42,859 nucleotides of DNA from Chitinolyticbacter albus (GTDB lineage: Bacteria; Pseudomonadota; Gammaproteobacteria; Burkholderiales; Chitinibacteraceae): contig NZ_JANBVF010000047.1 in NCBI RefSeq assembly GCF_024437655.1, forward strand, positions 1 to 42,859, read 5' to 3'. Below, one piece after another: positions 8,729 through 17,602 of the stretch. The notes below the pieces were generated by a model that saw nothing but the letters and a program-made list of their open reading frames with translations, did no database searches and had not been told where the DNA came from. The position numbers and the translations under genes are program-made. Numbering within the stretch: the first letter of the stretch is position 1; each line of letters starts with the position of its first letter.

Positions 8729-9472
8729 TCAGGCCGGCACCAGCTGGTCGGCCAGTTCCTGCGCGTCCTTGAAATTGATGGTGCCTTCGTAGATGGCGCG
8801 ACCGGTGATCACGCCTTCGATGCCTTCGGCCTCGACTTCGCACAGCCGCTTCACGTCATCAAGGTTGGTCAGTCCGCCCGAGGCGATCACGGGAATGGTC
8901 AGCGCCTGAGCCAGCTTCACCGTCGCTTCGATATTCACGCCCGACAGCATGCCGTCCCGGCCGATGTCGGTGTAGATCACGCTCTCGACACCATAGCCCT
9001 CGAAACGCTGCGCCAGGTCGATCACGTCGTGATCGGTGATCTTGGCCCAGCCATCGGTCGCCACCTTGCCGTCCTTGGCGTCGAGCCCGACGATGATGTG
9101 GCCAGGGAAGGCGTCGCACGCCTCGTGCAAAAAGCCCGGCTGCTTGATCGCGGCGGTGCCGATGATCACGTAGTCGATGCCGGCATCGAGATACATCTCG
9201 ATCGTTTCCAGATTGCGGATGCCGCCACCCAGCTGCACCGGTACGTCGCCATCGATGGCAGCGAGGATGCGCTTTACCGCATCGAGATTCTTGGGCTTGC
9301 CGGCAAAGGCGCCATTGAGGTCGACCAGGTGCATGCGGCGTGCCCCTTGTCCCAGCCAGTGGCTGACAAAGCTCGCCGGGTCATCGGAGAACACGGTGGC
9401 GTTGTCCATTTCACCCTGGCGCAGGCGCACGCACTGGCCGTCTTTGAGATCGATAGCGGGGATGATAAGCAT
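8729..9472 (-). CDS. hisA: Phosphoribosylformimino-AICAR isomerase HisA
   Basis: A 247-residue TIM barrel catalysing the Amadori rearrangement of ProFAR to PRFAR. It begins [21 protein letters not shown] with the catalytic Asp at position 8; [11 protein letters not shown] carries the second acid. Phosphate loops QLGGGIRN and ASGGLTN are intact. It lies between hisH and hisF as in most proteobacterial his operons. Confidence 0.97.
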   Translation of the reverse strand: MLIIPAIDLKDGQCVRLRQGEMDNATVFSDDPASFVSHWLGQGARRMHLVDLNGAFAGKPKNLDAVKRILAAIDGDVPVQLGGGIRNLETIEMYLDAGIDYVIIGTAAIKQPGFLHEACDAFPGHIIVGLDAKDGKVATDGWAKITDHDVIDLAQRFEGYGVESVIYTDIGRDGMLSGVNIEATVKLAQALTIPVIASGGLTNLDDVKRLCEVEAEGIEGVITGRAIYEGTINFKDAQELADQLVPA

Positions 9473-9513
9473 GGTCTGGATCTAAGGGTTTGCGGGTTTA
9501 CACGTCGGGCCGA

Positions 9514-10158
9514 TCAGGGGCGACCGTCCCAGTTTACGAAATTTTTCAGTAACTTGAGGCCGGCATCGGCCGATTTTTCCGGATGGCACTGGATGGCGAA
9601 GATGTTGTCACGCGCCACGGCCGCCGCGAAACGGTAGGGATAGGCCGATTCGACCACGGCGATGTCGTCGACCGGGGCAAAGTGATAGCTGTGCACGAAA
9701 TAGAAACGCTCGCCATCCGGGATACCGGCCCACAGCGGGTGATCGCGCTTGATGAACATCTCGTTCCATCCCATGTGCGGCACCTTGAGCCGCTCGCCGT
9801 CCGCGCCGACCATCTGTTCTGCCGGGAAGCGGATCACCTGGCCGCCGAATACGCCGAGACTGTCGGTCGGCCCTTCCTCGCTGCGCTCGAACAGAAGCTG
9901 CGCGCCGACGCAGATGCCCAGAAACGGCTTCTCGGTGGCGGCCTTGAGCACGCTGGCCTTCACGCCGGATTCCTCCAGGTGCGCCATGCAGTCCGGCATG
10001 GCGCCTTGCCCTGGGAACACCACCTTGTCGGCGGCGGCGATCTCGGCAGCATCGGCGGTCAGCACCACGCTGGCACGGTCGCTAGCGACGAGCTGCATCG
10101 ATTTGACCACCGAGTGCAGGTTGCCCATGCCGTAGTCGACGATGGCGATTTTTTGCAT
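9514..10158 (-). CDS. hisH: Imidazole glycerol phosphate synthase glutaminase subunit HisH
   Basis: A 214-residue class I glutamine amidotransferase feeding ammonia to HisF. The nucleophile Cys is in FLGICVGAQLLFE and the catalytic His-Glu pair is in FAIQCHPEKS. The more usual sequence is GICLGMQ; here it is GICVGAQ, a conservative change. I start at ATG 10158 (MQKIAIVDYGMGN), five bases after hisB ends; the longer frame upstream is a shadow over hisB. Confidence 0.96.
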   Translation of the reverse strand: MQKIAIVDYGMGNLHSVVKSMQLVASDRASVVLTADAAEIAAADKVVFPGQGAMPDCMAHLEESGVKASVLKAATEKPFLGICVGAQLLFERSEEGPTDSLGVFGGQVIRFPAEQMVGADGERLKVPHMGWNEMFIKRDHPLWAGIPDGERFYFVHSYHFAPVDDIAVVESAYPYRFAAAVARDNIFAIQCHPEKSADAGLKLLKNFVNWDGRP

Positions 10159-10163
10159 CGTGT

Positions 10164-10757
10164 TCAGCCTACCAAAGTGCCCTTGGTGCTCGGCGTAATG
10201 CCCGCCATGCGCTCGTCGAACGACACCGCCATGCGCAGCGCGCGGCCCAGTGCCTTGAAGATGGTCTCGGCCTGATGGTGCGCGTTCTTGCCCTTCAGGT
10301 TGTCGATGTGCAGGCTGATCGCGGCGTGGTTGACGAAGCCACGGAAGAATTCGCCGAACAGGTCGACATCGAAGCCGCCGATCACGGCGCGGGTGTAGTC
10401 GCACTCGTATTCGAGACAGGGGCGACCGGACAGGTCAACCACGACGCGGCTCAAGGCTTCGTCGAGCGGCACATAGCTGTGGCCGTAGCGCACAATGCCC
10501 TTCTTGTCGCCCACTGCCTTGGCAAAGGCCTGGCCCAGCGTGATGCCGACGTCTTCCACCGTGTGGTGGGCGTCGATATGCAGATCGCCGACGGCCTTGA
10601 TTTCGATGTCGAACAGGCCATGGCGCGCCACCTGGTCGAGCATGTGCTCGAAGAAAGGCACGCCGGTATCGAACTTGGAAACGCCGGTGCCATCCAGATT
10701 GAGCGTGATGGTGATCTGGGTTTCCAGCGTGTTGCGGGTAACGGTAACTTGACGCAT
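10164..10757 (-). CDS. hisB: Imidazoleglycerol-phosphate dehydratase HisB
   Basis: A 197-residue, single-function dehydratase without the histidinol-phosphatase domain found in enterics. Manganese-binding His clusters are visible: [23 protein letters not shown], and [18 protein letters not shown]. The phosphatase (HisN or similar) must be encoded elsewhere. Confidence 0.96.
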   Translation of the reverse strand: MRQVTVTRNTLETQITITLNLDGTGVSKFDTGVPFFEHMLDQVARHGLFDIEIKAVGDLHIDAHHTVEDVGITLGQAFAKAVGDKKGIVRYGHSYVPLDEALSRVVVDLSGRPCLEYECDYTRAVIGGFDVDLFGEFFRGFVNHAAISLHIDNLKGKNAHHQAETIFKALGRALRMAVSFDERMAGITPSTKGTLVG

Positions 10758-10840
10758 GGGCAGGCAGTGGTCCGGGGTAGTGCGAGATTGTCTCCCAGAA
10801 CCGGCGCGGCGGGAAGCGGGAACGTAATCCGGGCGGCGCT

Positions 10841-11710
10841 TTACCAGTGCGAAACGAACTCGTCGCAGGCTGCATCGAACTCGGCCTGCAAGGCAGTGAA
10901 GCGCGGATCGGACAGCTCGGGCGGGGTGTAATCGTCGTCGACCAGATCGAGCATGCGCATTTCCTCGACGCCATCGGCAAAGATATTGGCGACGTAGAGC
11001 ACGTCCGACAGCGTGCGCATCGTCACTTCCGGCGTGCGTGGCGTGTCGTTGTCGCGTACCGCTTCGATGATGTCCTCGGGCAGGCCCAGCGCATCAAGCA
11101 GCACGGTACCCACGCTGTCGTGCCATTGCGCGACCAGGTAGTGCACGGTCGCCGGCCGCTCGACGAGCTCGGGGTAACGCGTGGCGCGCTCCAGCATGTA
11201 GAAGGCGCCCAGGTCGTGCACCAGGCCACCGAGCATCGCCAGCTCCGGATCGATGCGGGTGAGCTTGCGCGCCAGTACCCGGGCAATGGCTGCGCACTTG
11301 AGCGTGTGCACCCAGAAGTTCTTGGCAATGGCGTCAAACGCCACCAGCTCGCGCGAGCGCACCATTTGCTGCATGGCGCAGGCCAGCGCCGCCGAGCGCG
11401 CGGTGGCAAAACCCAGCCGGGCCACCGCCTGTCCGACATCGACCAGCGGCTTGCCGCCGGCGTTATAGGCCGCGCTATTGGCCAGCCGTAGCAGCTTGGC
11501 GGTGATCAGCGGATCGCGCTGCACTTCATGCACCACCGCCTGCAGCGACGCGGCCTCGTTGCGCAGCACCTTTCCAACGCGAATGGCAGCATCGAAGCAG
11601 ATGGGAAAGGTCACCTCGCTGCCTAGCTCACGGGCAATGTCCTCCAGCATGGCAAAGCGTTCGCCACGCAGTTCGGCGGCAGTCTTGGGGGGCGTGAACA
11701 TGTTAGGCAT
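10841..11710 (-). CDS. HDOD-domain protein inserted between hisD and hisB
   Basis: A 289-residue protein with an HDOD domain over about residues 25-235, a non-catalytic relative of HD phosphohydrolases. Signature segments are [35 protein letters not shown] and [15 protein letters not shown]. No GGDEF, EAL or receiver domain is attached. HDOD proteins usually work in signalling, often with cyclic-di-GMP, stress or motility, but no partner is shown here. It occupies the position where hisC is often found, between hisD and hisB, in the same direction, with gaps of 85 and 83 bases. Confidence 0.85.
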   Translation of the reverse strand: MPNMFTPPKTAAELRGERFAMLEDIARELGSEVTFPICFDAAIRVGKVLRNEAASLQAVVHEVQRDPLITAKLLRLANSAAYNAGGKPLVDVGQAVARLGFATARSAALACAMQQMVRSRELVAFDAIAKNFWVHTLKCAAIARVLARKLTRIDPELAMLGGLVHDLGAFYMLERATRYPELVERPATVHYLVAQWHDSVGTVLLDALGLPEDIIEAVRDNDTPRTPEVTMRTLSDVLYVANIFADGVEEMRMLDLVDDDYTPPELSDPRFTALQAEFDAACDEFVSHW

Positions 11711-11795
11711 GGGTGTTCTGCAGGTAAGGGTGGAACGATTTCAGCATAGGAAAAGAGACGACAGCTGGCCGCGCCTTTCTAACATTGCATCCCCG

Positions 11796-13088
11796 CTACT
11801 TCAACCGCAGCTCGGCTGCGCACGCATGCGCCGTCAAGCCCTCGCCGTGTGCCAGCACGCTGGCAATACGACCGAGCTGCTGCGCACCGGCCTCGGACAC
11901 ATTGATCAGGCTGGTGCGCTTCTGGAAATCGTACACGCCGAGCGGGCTGGCGAAGCGCGCGGTGCGCGCGGTCGGCAACACATGGTTGGGGCCGGCACAA
12001 TAGTCGCCCAGACTCTCGGACGTGAAGCGGCCCATGAAGATGGCGCCGGCGTGGCGCAACTTGCCCACCCAGGCCTCGGGCTCGGCCACCGACAGCTCCA
12101 GGTGCTCGGGCGCTATGTAGTTGGAAATGGTGCAAGCGTCATCCAGATCGGCCACCTTGATCAGCGCGCCGCGATTGGATAGCGACGCTTCGATGATGTC
12201 GCGGCGCGTCATGGTCGGCAGCAGCCGGGCGATGCTGGCCTCTACCGCGTTGATATACGCCGCGTCCGGGCACAGCAGGATGGCCTGGGCAATCTCGTCG
12301 TGCTCGGCCTGGCTAAAGAGATCCATCGCCACCCAGTCCGGATCGGTGCCGCCATCGCAGATCACCAGGATTTCGGAGGGCCCGGCCACCATGTCGATGC
12401 CGACGATGCCGAACACCGCGCGTTTGGCGGCGGCGACATAGGCATTGCCCGGGCCGGTGACCTTGTCGACCTGCCGGATGGTCTGCGTGCCGTAGGCCAG
12501 CGCACCGACCGCCTGCGCGCCACCGACGGTGAAGACGCGTGACACGCCAGCCACGTGAGCGGCGGCGAGCACCAGATCGTTTTTCTCGCCCTTCGGGGTA
12601 GGTACCACCATGATGATCTCGGGCACGCCGGCGACGTGCGCCGGAATCGCATTCATCAGCACCGACGACGGATACGCCGCCTTGCCGCCTGGCACATAGA
12701 TGCCGACCCGATCGAGCGCGGTGATCTGCTGACCCAGGAGCGTGCCGTCCTCGTCGTGGTAGCTCCAAGACGCCATTTTCTGCCGCTCGTGGTAGCGGCG
12801 CACCCGCTCGGCGGCGGCAACGAGCGCATCGCGGCGTTCGGCCGGCAGACGCTCGAACGCGGCCTTGAGCTCATCCTGCGTCAGTTCCAGATCGGCGAGC
12901 GTTTGGGCGCTGGTGCCGTCGAAGCGATTGGTGTACTCGACCACGGCCGCGTCGCCGCGCGCCTTCACGTCGGCAAGGATATCGGCGACGCGCGCGTCGA
13001 CCTGCGGATCCTGCGAGGTTTCGAAGGCCAGCAGCGCCTGCAGTTGGGACTGGAAATCGGAAGTAGCGGAATCGAGGCGACGGATCAT
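11796..13088 (-). CDS. hisD: Histidinol dehydrogenase HisD
   Basis: A 430-residue zinc enzyme for the last two oxidations of histidine synthesis. Zinc ligands sit in [12 protein letters not shown], in the [15 protein letters not shown] region, and in the C-terminal [12 protein letters not shown]. The family signature [23 protein letters not shown] is intact, as is [14 protein letters not shown]. It is the first his gene of the cluster; hisG and hisC are not in the window. The 114 bases upstream show no terminator, so read-through from the exporter gene is possible. Confidence 0.97.
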   Translation of the reverse strand: MIRRLDSATSDFQSQLQALLAFETSQDPQVDARVADILADVKARGDAAVVEYTNRFDGTSAQTLADLELTQDELKAAFERLPAERRDALVAAAERVRRYHERQKMASWSYHDEDGTLLGQQITALDRVGIYVPGGKAAYPSSVLMNAIPAHVAGVPEIIMVVPTPKGEKNDLVLAAAHVAGVSRVFTVGGAQAVGALAYGTQTIRQVDKVTGPGNAYVAAAKRAVFGIVGIDMVAGPSEILVICDGGTDPDWVAMDLFSQAEHDEIAQAILLCPDAAYINAVEASIARLLPTMTRRDIIEASLSNRGALIKVADLDDACTISNYIAPEHLELSVAEPEAWVGKLRHAGAIFMGRFTSESLGDYCAGPNHVLPTARTARFASPLGVYDFQKRTSLINVSEAGAQQLGRIASVLAHGEGLTAHACAAELRLK

Positions 13089-13202
13089 GGCAAGGCGGGA
13101 TTTGAATCAGCGAAAGCCCCGAGTATACCCGGCACCGACGCCATCCGCCTGTCGGAACAAGGCATTACGCGCGCGGCTTGCCCCTGCGCAAGCGAAGCCC
13201 GA

Positions 13203-13814
13203 TCAAGACAACGCAACCTTCACCCCCAGCGCCACCAGCACGCCGCCCAGCACCTTGTCGATCACCGCCTGAGCCCTGGCCAGAGTGCGCCGTACCACAG
13301 CGCTCTGGATGATGAACACCAAAAGCGGCCACCAGATCACGCCCAGCATCCAGATGATGAAGGCGTACCACAGCTTGGCGAGCAAGGTGGTGTCGACGCT
13401 GAGGATCTGGGTGAACACCGAGAGGAAGAACAGCGTGGCCTTGGGATTGAGCAGGTTGCACAACAGGCCCTGCATGAAAGCCTGGGTCAGGCTCACCTCC
13501 TCGCGAACACCGCTCAATGCGATGGTGCCGCCACCGCGCGAGCGCAACGCCTGGACGCCGATCCACACCAGATAGGCCGCACCGGCATACTTGAGGATAT
13601 TGAACAGCCATGGCGTGGTGGCGATCACCACTGCCAGGCCTGCCACGCAGTAGCTCATGTGCGCGGCGATGCCGACATTCACCCCTGCTGCGGTCGCCAG
13701 CGCCGCGCTGCGCCGGTAGCGCGCGGCGTTCTTGACCACCAGGAAGAAGTCCGGCCCAGGCGAGAGCATGGCCAAGAGGGCGATGGTGGTGACAACAAGC
13801 GTGGTCTCGAGCAT
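13203..13814 (-). CDS. LysE/RhtB-family amino acid exporter
   Basis: A 203-residue, six-helix transporter. The N-terminus MLETTLVVTTIALLAMLSPGPDFFLVVKNAARYRRSAALATAAGVNVG contains the LysE/RhtB signature (SPGPD, then G-x-x-x-G). FMQGLLCNLLNPKATLFFLSVF is the second conserved block. Family members export amino acids such as homoserine, threonine or lysine; the substrate here is unknown. I start at ATG 13814 rather than the upstream in-frame ATG. Confidence 0.85.
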   Translation of the reverse strand: MLETTLVVTTIALLAMLSPGPDFFLVVKNAARYRRSAALATAAGVNVGIAAHMSYCVAGLAVVIATTPWLFNILKYAGAAYLVWIGVQALRSRGGGTIALSGVREEVSLTQAFMQGLLCNLLNPKATLFFLSVFTQILSVDTTLLAKLWYAFIIWMLGVIWWPLLVFIIQSAVVRRTLARAQAVIDKVLGGVLVALGVKVALS

Positions 13815-13885
13815 GGCGATCTCCGTGTGCCCCACGCCATGCTATGCCTGCGGCAAGAACCGCCGTATACGGGTTTTCCGCAGCA

Positions 13886-15115
13886 CTAGTCGTCGCCCTT
13901 CTTCATCTGCTCGCGCAACTCGTCGGCGGTGATCTCCACGCCCTCTTCGCGCATGGCGGCGGCCATTTCCTCCAGCTGCTCGTCGCTCAACTGGCCGGCT
14001 TTCAGCTTCTGGCGCTGCACATAATCGCCGTAGCCGGGGACGCCGACCGATGCCAGCATCGCCGGGATGGACAGCAAGGACAGCAGCAAGCCAATCACCG
14101 CCAGCACGTTGATCAGCGTGGTTGGTGGCTCGGCCGGCGGGCCGTAACGGTTGTCGCCCGGCGAGCCCGGCCAGAAGCACAGCGCCAGCGAGCCGAGTGT
14201 GACAAGGCCCCAGGCCATGGCGCCAAGGCGCGCATCGATCAGGCTGATCAGCATGGACACGACCACGCCGCCGACCGCCCACCAGCCAGACTGGTTCACG
14301 TCGTGCAGCCGGAACACCGCCAGTCGCACGAACAACCAGACCCAGGCCATGCCGAACACCACCCAGAAGCCCTTGAGGAAGACCAACGCCAGCGAGAACA
14401 GCAGCGTGATCGGGAAGATGGCCAGGATCAGTAGCACACCATAGGCGAGATAGCGCATCCGGCCCAGCCGGCCGCCAAGACCCACGCCAAACAGCTTGGG
14501 CGTTTCAACGATATCCATCAGTGCGGCGGCGTCCGGGCGCAGCGACGACACGCTGCGCGGCCCCGCCATCTGCTGCGCCTGGCGCGCCTCGATCTTGGCC
14601 TGGTTCTGCGCGGCGAGCATGCGCGGCATGTCGGTACCGCAGCCGGTACACAGCGTGCGCTTGGGTTGCTCCAGCGCGCAGGATGGGCATTTGATCGTTT
14701 CGGGCAGTGACTCCTCGACCAATCCCAATTCGCGCTCGGGGGGTGCCGCCACGGCAGCGACCGGCGCTGCGACTTGCGGCGGCACGCGCAGTGTGACCGT
14801 GGGCGGATGGATGGGGCGCGCCTGTATATCGTCAAGCAAGGATGGAAACGCGCGCTCGCCAGTTGGCGCCTGCCAGGGGCGGCCGTCCGGATGCTCGACG
14901 CGTACGCCGGCGCCAGCCTTGGCCAGCAGTGCCAGATAGGTATCGACATGCGCCAGCGGCAATTGCTGCTTGATCACCGTCGGCGCCGTATCGAGTAGAC
15001 GCGCGCTGCGCTCGGCATCGAGCTTGAGCAGTGCGGCCAGATTGTCGCGCACACCGTCGCGCTCATGGCCGGACAATACTTCACCAGTCAAAACCAGACG
15101 GACCGTCTCGCTCAT
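13886..15115 (-). CDS. DUF805 membrane protein with N-terminal L7/L12-like domain and zinc ribbon
   Basis: A 409-residue modular protein. Residues 1-75 form a small helical domain (VRLVLTGEVLSGHERDGVRDNLAALLKLD) that often precedes membrane domains in Betaproteobacteria. A Pro/Ala-rich linker leads to a zinc ribbon with CPSC at 143-146 and CTGC at 156-159. Then comes a DUF805 domain, with LGRMRYLAYG and the RLHDVNQSGWW motif between four membrane helices. The C-terminal soluble helix is rich in Glu (LSDEQLEEMAAAMREEGVEITADELREQMKKGDD). Function is unknown. The domain order, cytosolic sensor-like modules attached to a membrane anchor, is inference. Confidence 0.75.
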   Translation of the reverse strand: MSETVRLVLTGEVLSGHERDGVRDNLAALLKLDAERSARLLDTAPTVIKQQLPLAHVDTYLALLAKAGAGVRVEHPDGRPWQAPTGERAFPSLLDDIQARPIHPPTVTLRVPPQVAAPVAAVAAPPERELGLVEESLPETIKCPSCALEQPKRTLCTGCGTDMPRMLAAQNQAKIEARQAQQMAGPRSVSSLRPDAAALMDIVETPKLFGVGLGGRLGRMRYLAYGVLLILAIFPITLLFSLALVFLKGFWVVFGMAWVWLFVRLAVFRLHDVNQSGWWAVGGVVVSMLISLIDARLGAMAWGLVTLGSLALCFWPGSPGDNRYGPPAEPPTTLINVLAVIGLLLSLLSIPAMLASVGVPGYGDYVQRQKLKAGQLSDEQLEEMAAAMREEGVEITADELREQMKKGDD

Positions 15116-15249
15116 ACGAAGTAGGACTTGTTCAACTTGGAAAGCCAGAAAATTAACGAATTATTCAGCACTCAGCAAGCAAGAGTGCGGAATTTCGCAC
15201 TACCGGGCGCATCCAGCATGGCAGTTACTTACAAAAACCAGCAAGATCT

Positions 15250-15882
15250 TCACGACGACGCCGAGTGACCCGCGTCCTCGATCTCACACAGCTCCAGGGC
15301 CGTGAGAACGCCACGCCGGCGCATCGCCCATTTTGCGAACTGCAGTTTCCAGGCGGCGTTGCTCGCAATCGCGTCAAGCGGGGTGGTGACGGCGTAGCCC
15401 AGGGCACGCGCGGCAAGTGCCGTGGCCCGTACGCACCCTTCGGCGTACACCCCAACGATGACAATGCGCGAAACCCCATGGGACTGGAGTAAGGGTTGCA
15501 ACTGGGGATTGGAAAAGGCACTGGGCGCAGACTTCGAAAAGATCGGAATACCTGGGGGAAGCGTGATGCGGGGGTCGATTTCACCGCCAGGAGCGCCTAT
15601 GACTGCGGCGCCCCGGCGGAAGAAATTGCCGATCTTCTGGCTGGCCTTGAACTCATTCACGATGGCAACCGGTATGGCCGCCGGCAACACCTGGCCGCCG
15701 AGTATGCGTCGCGCAGCGGCAATCACGCGCTCGGCACCGACATCGCCTACGGGCATGCGGCCCCGCATCGAATCCAGAAAATCGACTTGCAAATCCATCA
15801 GGAGCACCGCGGTCGTTGTCAATTCGAGCCTCTCGTGATTCTTTGCCTCGAGCAGCCTGTTCGCAAGCGTAGTCGTTAACAC
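15250..15882 (-). CDS. Isochorismatase-fold cysteine hydrolase
   Basis: A 210-residue protein of the isochorismatase/nicotinamidase superfamily. The catalytic Asp is in LLMDLQVDFLD, a Lys follows in the FSKSAPSAF segment, and the nucleophile Cys is in VGVYAEGCVRATA. The usual start of the fold is near MDLQVDF, so the GTG start at 15882 may be too early; TTG at 15822 with AGAGG six bases upstream would give 190 residues. The substrate is unknown; nothing around it points to nicotinamide or chorismate metabolism. Confidence 0.75.
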   Translation of the reverse strand: MLTTTLANRLLEAKNHERLELTTTAVLLMDLQVDFLDSMRGRMPVGDVGAERVIAAARRILGGQVLPAAIPVAIVNEFKASQKIGNFFRRGAAVIGAPGGEIDPRITLPPGIPIFSKSAPSAFSNPQLQPLLQSHGVSRIVIVGVYAEGCVRATALAARALGYAVTTPLDAIASNAAWKLQFAKWAMRRRGVLTALELCEIEDAGHSASS

Positions 15883-16514
15883 CAGCCCATGCTTTCAACG
15901 ATAGAAATGTTTCAATGGTATATGGGTTGATGTGCGATGGCCTACCATCGCCACACATCGCAGCGACATCCCGGGCGCATTTGTCCTGTCCAGCTGGCTG
16001 CAGATTATGCCGTTGCTTCGTATATTCGCCGGGCACACTCACCGCGATCACCGCCCCCTCTTCCTACCAGCAGGCCATGCCACCGATGAGTTCCTTCGCG
16101 GCAAAAGTCGTGCAGCGACATTGGCTGCGCTCGGCCCATCGCCTCAGCCTGTATGGCGGTCCACGAGAGTGGCCCGAGCGCGGTGCGGATTGCGCGCTAT
16201 CTTGTTCAACCTCGCCAAGTGCGGCTCAAGCCGGTTCAAGTACGGGCACATTCCAGCCCGCAACAGGCGCAGCAGTTCATCACGCCATTGTTGCTCGACC
16301 CGGGTGATGCGACGTGGCAAACGGATCTGGAGGGGCGCGTGCTCATTGAGCTCCCAATGCCGCGCCTAGCCACCGGACCGCCCTCCTTCCTGCTCGCCTC
16401 AAGCCGCAGGCCTGCAGTTTTTTGCCATGCCTTTGTAAAAGCTGCAACGCGCTGCTACGTTTTCAACACTTGGATCCCTTCCCTTCAGGCACACGGCTTG
16501 CTCCCGTGACCCGT
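15883..16514. other. Gap without a confident gene; possible degraded coding sequence
   Basis: Some 630 bases hold no ORF I recognise. A plus-strand frame from about 16082 reads MSSFAAKVVQRHWLRSAHRLSLYGG, and after a shift of frame near 16190 continues RIARYLVQPRQVRLKPVQVRAHSSPQQAQQFITPLLLDP to about 16510. A minus-strand frame around 16150-16350 also has a protein-like composition. Either could be a remnant of a decayed gene. I cannot name a family. Confidence 0.3.
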
Positions 16515-16541
16515 GCGGCCGCACCAGCCTGGTACGGCCGC
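16515..16541 (+). promoter_or_regulatory. Long hairpin just upstream of egtD ribosome-binding site
   Basis: GCGGCCG and CGGCCGC close a stem that continues through one mismatch into ACCA/TGGT with a three-base loop. It ends seven bases before GGGAGG, the egtD ribosome-binding site at 16549-16554. There is no T-run, so it is unlikely to be a terminator. It may be an operator or a 5'-UTR control element for the ergothioneine genes. Confidence 0.5.
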
Positions 16542-16558
16542 CCACCTTGGGAGGCAGT

Positions 16559-17602
16559 ATGGCTACATCGATTTCGTTCGATCAGCACCACCCACGCGGC
16601 AGCTGGCGGCGTTTTGAAGCGCTGCAAGACGCCCCGTTGATCGAAATCGCCACGCTGGAAAGCGCCCAGCAACGGCAGGCAGGACTGCTGGCCGGTCTGC
16701 TTCAGCCAGCCGCCGCCATTGATCCCAAGTTCTTCTACGACGCCCAGGGCTGCGCGCTCTACGGCGCCATCTGCCAGCTGCAGGAGTACTACCCCACTCG
16801 CACCGAGGCGGCAATCTTCGAGCGCTATCGCGATCAGATCGCCGCACAGTTGCCCGGTCGCTGCTTGTGGGTGGATCTGGGCTGCGGCGATGGTGCCAAA
16901 TCCTGGCCCTGGCTGGAGACGGTGGATGCGGCGGGCTATATGGGTGTCGATATCGCGCAGGACTGGCTGGCCCACACCTTGCAGGTGGGCGCGGAGCGTT
17001 TTCCAGCCATCGCGTTCTCGGGCGTGGTCACCGACTTCAGCCAGACGCTGCTGCTGCAGCCCGTGCTCTCCGGGTGGCTGGAGCAGCCGCCGGTGTTGTT
17101 CTATCCCGGTTCGTCCATCGGCAATTTCGCGCCGGCGCAAGCGCTGGCACTGCTGCGCGCCATGCGCCAGCACCTGGGGCCACACGGTCGCTTGCTGATC
17201 GGTGTGGATGCGCTCAAGGACGAGGCCACGCTGCGCGCCGCCTACGACGATGCGCTGGGCGTGACTGCTGCATTCAACCGCAATGTGCTGAGGGTGGTGA
17301 ACCGCGAGCTGGGCTGCCACTTCGAGCCCACCGATTTCTCCCACCGCGCGCACTTCAACGCCAAGGCCAGCCGGATCGAGATGCGGCTGGTCGCGCGTCG
17401 CCCGGTCACCGTCCAGTTGGCCGGTACCATGCGGCATTTCGCCAAGGGCGACGCCATCGTCACCGAGCATTGCTACAAGTTCACTCCGGAGCGCTTCGAA
17501 ACCCTGCTCACCGTTGCCGGTTTTGGCGAGATCCAGCGCTGGAGCGACGATCGCGGCCACTACAGCGTGTTCGTTGCCGCCACTGGGCGAGCCCAGACGT
17601 GA
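16559..17602 (+). CDS. egtD: L-histidine N-alpha-methyltransferase EgtD
   Basis: A 347-residue SAM-dependent enzyme that trimethylates histidine to hercynine, the first step of ergothioneine synthesis. Family marks: PKFFYDAQGCALYGAICQLQEYYPTRTEAAIF near 59-90, the SAM motif WVDLGCGDGAKSWPWLE, LFYPGSSIGNFAPAQALALL, and the ending ERFETLLTVAGFGEIQRWSDDRGHYSVFVA. Start at ATG 16559 with GGGAGG five bases upstream. The next gene begins at a GTG that overlaps the stop codon (GTGA). Confidence 0.95.
   Translation: MATSISFDQHHPRGSWRRFEALQDAPLIEIATLESAQQRQAGLLAGLLQPAAAIDPKFFYDAQGCALYGAICQLQEYYPTRTEAAIFERYRDQIAAQLPGRCLWVDLGCGDGAKSWPWLETVDAAGYMGVDIAQDWLAHTLQVGAERFPAIAFSGVVTDFSQTLLLQPVLSGWLEQPPVLFYPGSSIGNFAPAQALALLRAMRQHLGPHGRLLIGVDALKDEATLRAAYDDALGVTAAFNRNVLRVVNRELGCHFEPTDFSHRAHFNAKASRIEMRLVARRPVTVQLAGTMRHFAKGDAIVTEHCYKFTPERFETLLTVAGFGEIQRWSDDRGHYSVFVAATGRAQT

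Noticed and set aside
12555..13889. A 444-codon plus-strand ORF across hisD and the exporter gene
   Set aside because: It spans two well-supported minus-strand genes and their gap, with His/Arg/Gly-rich shadow composition and no family resemblance.
15184..15201. AGTGCG/CGCACT hairpin between the isochorismatase and DUF805 genes as a terminator
   Set aside because: No T-run follows on either strand and the stem has only six pairs.
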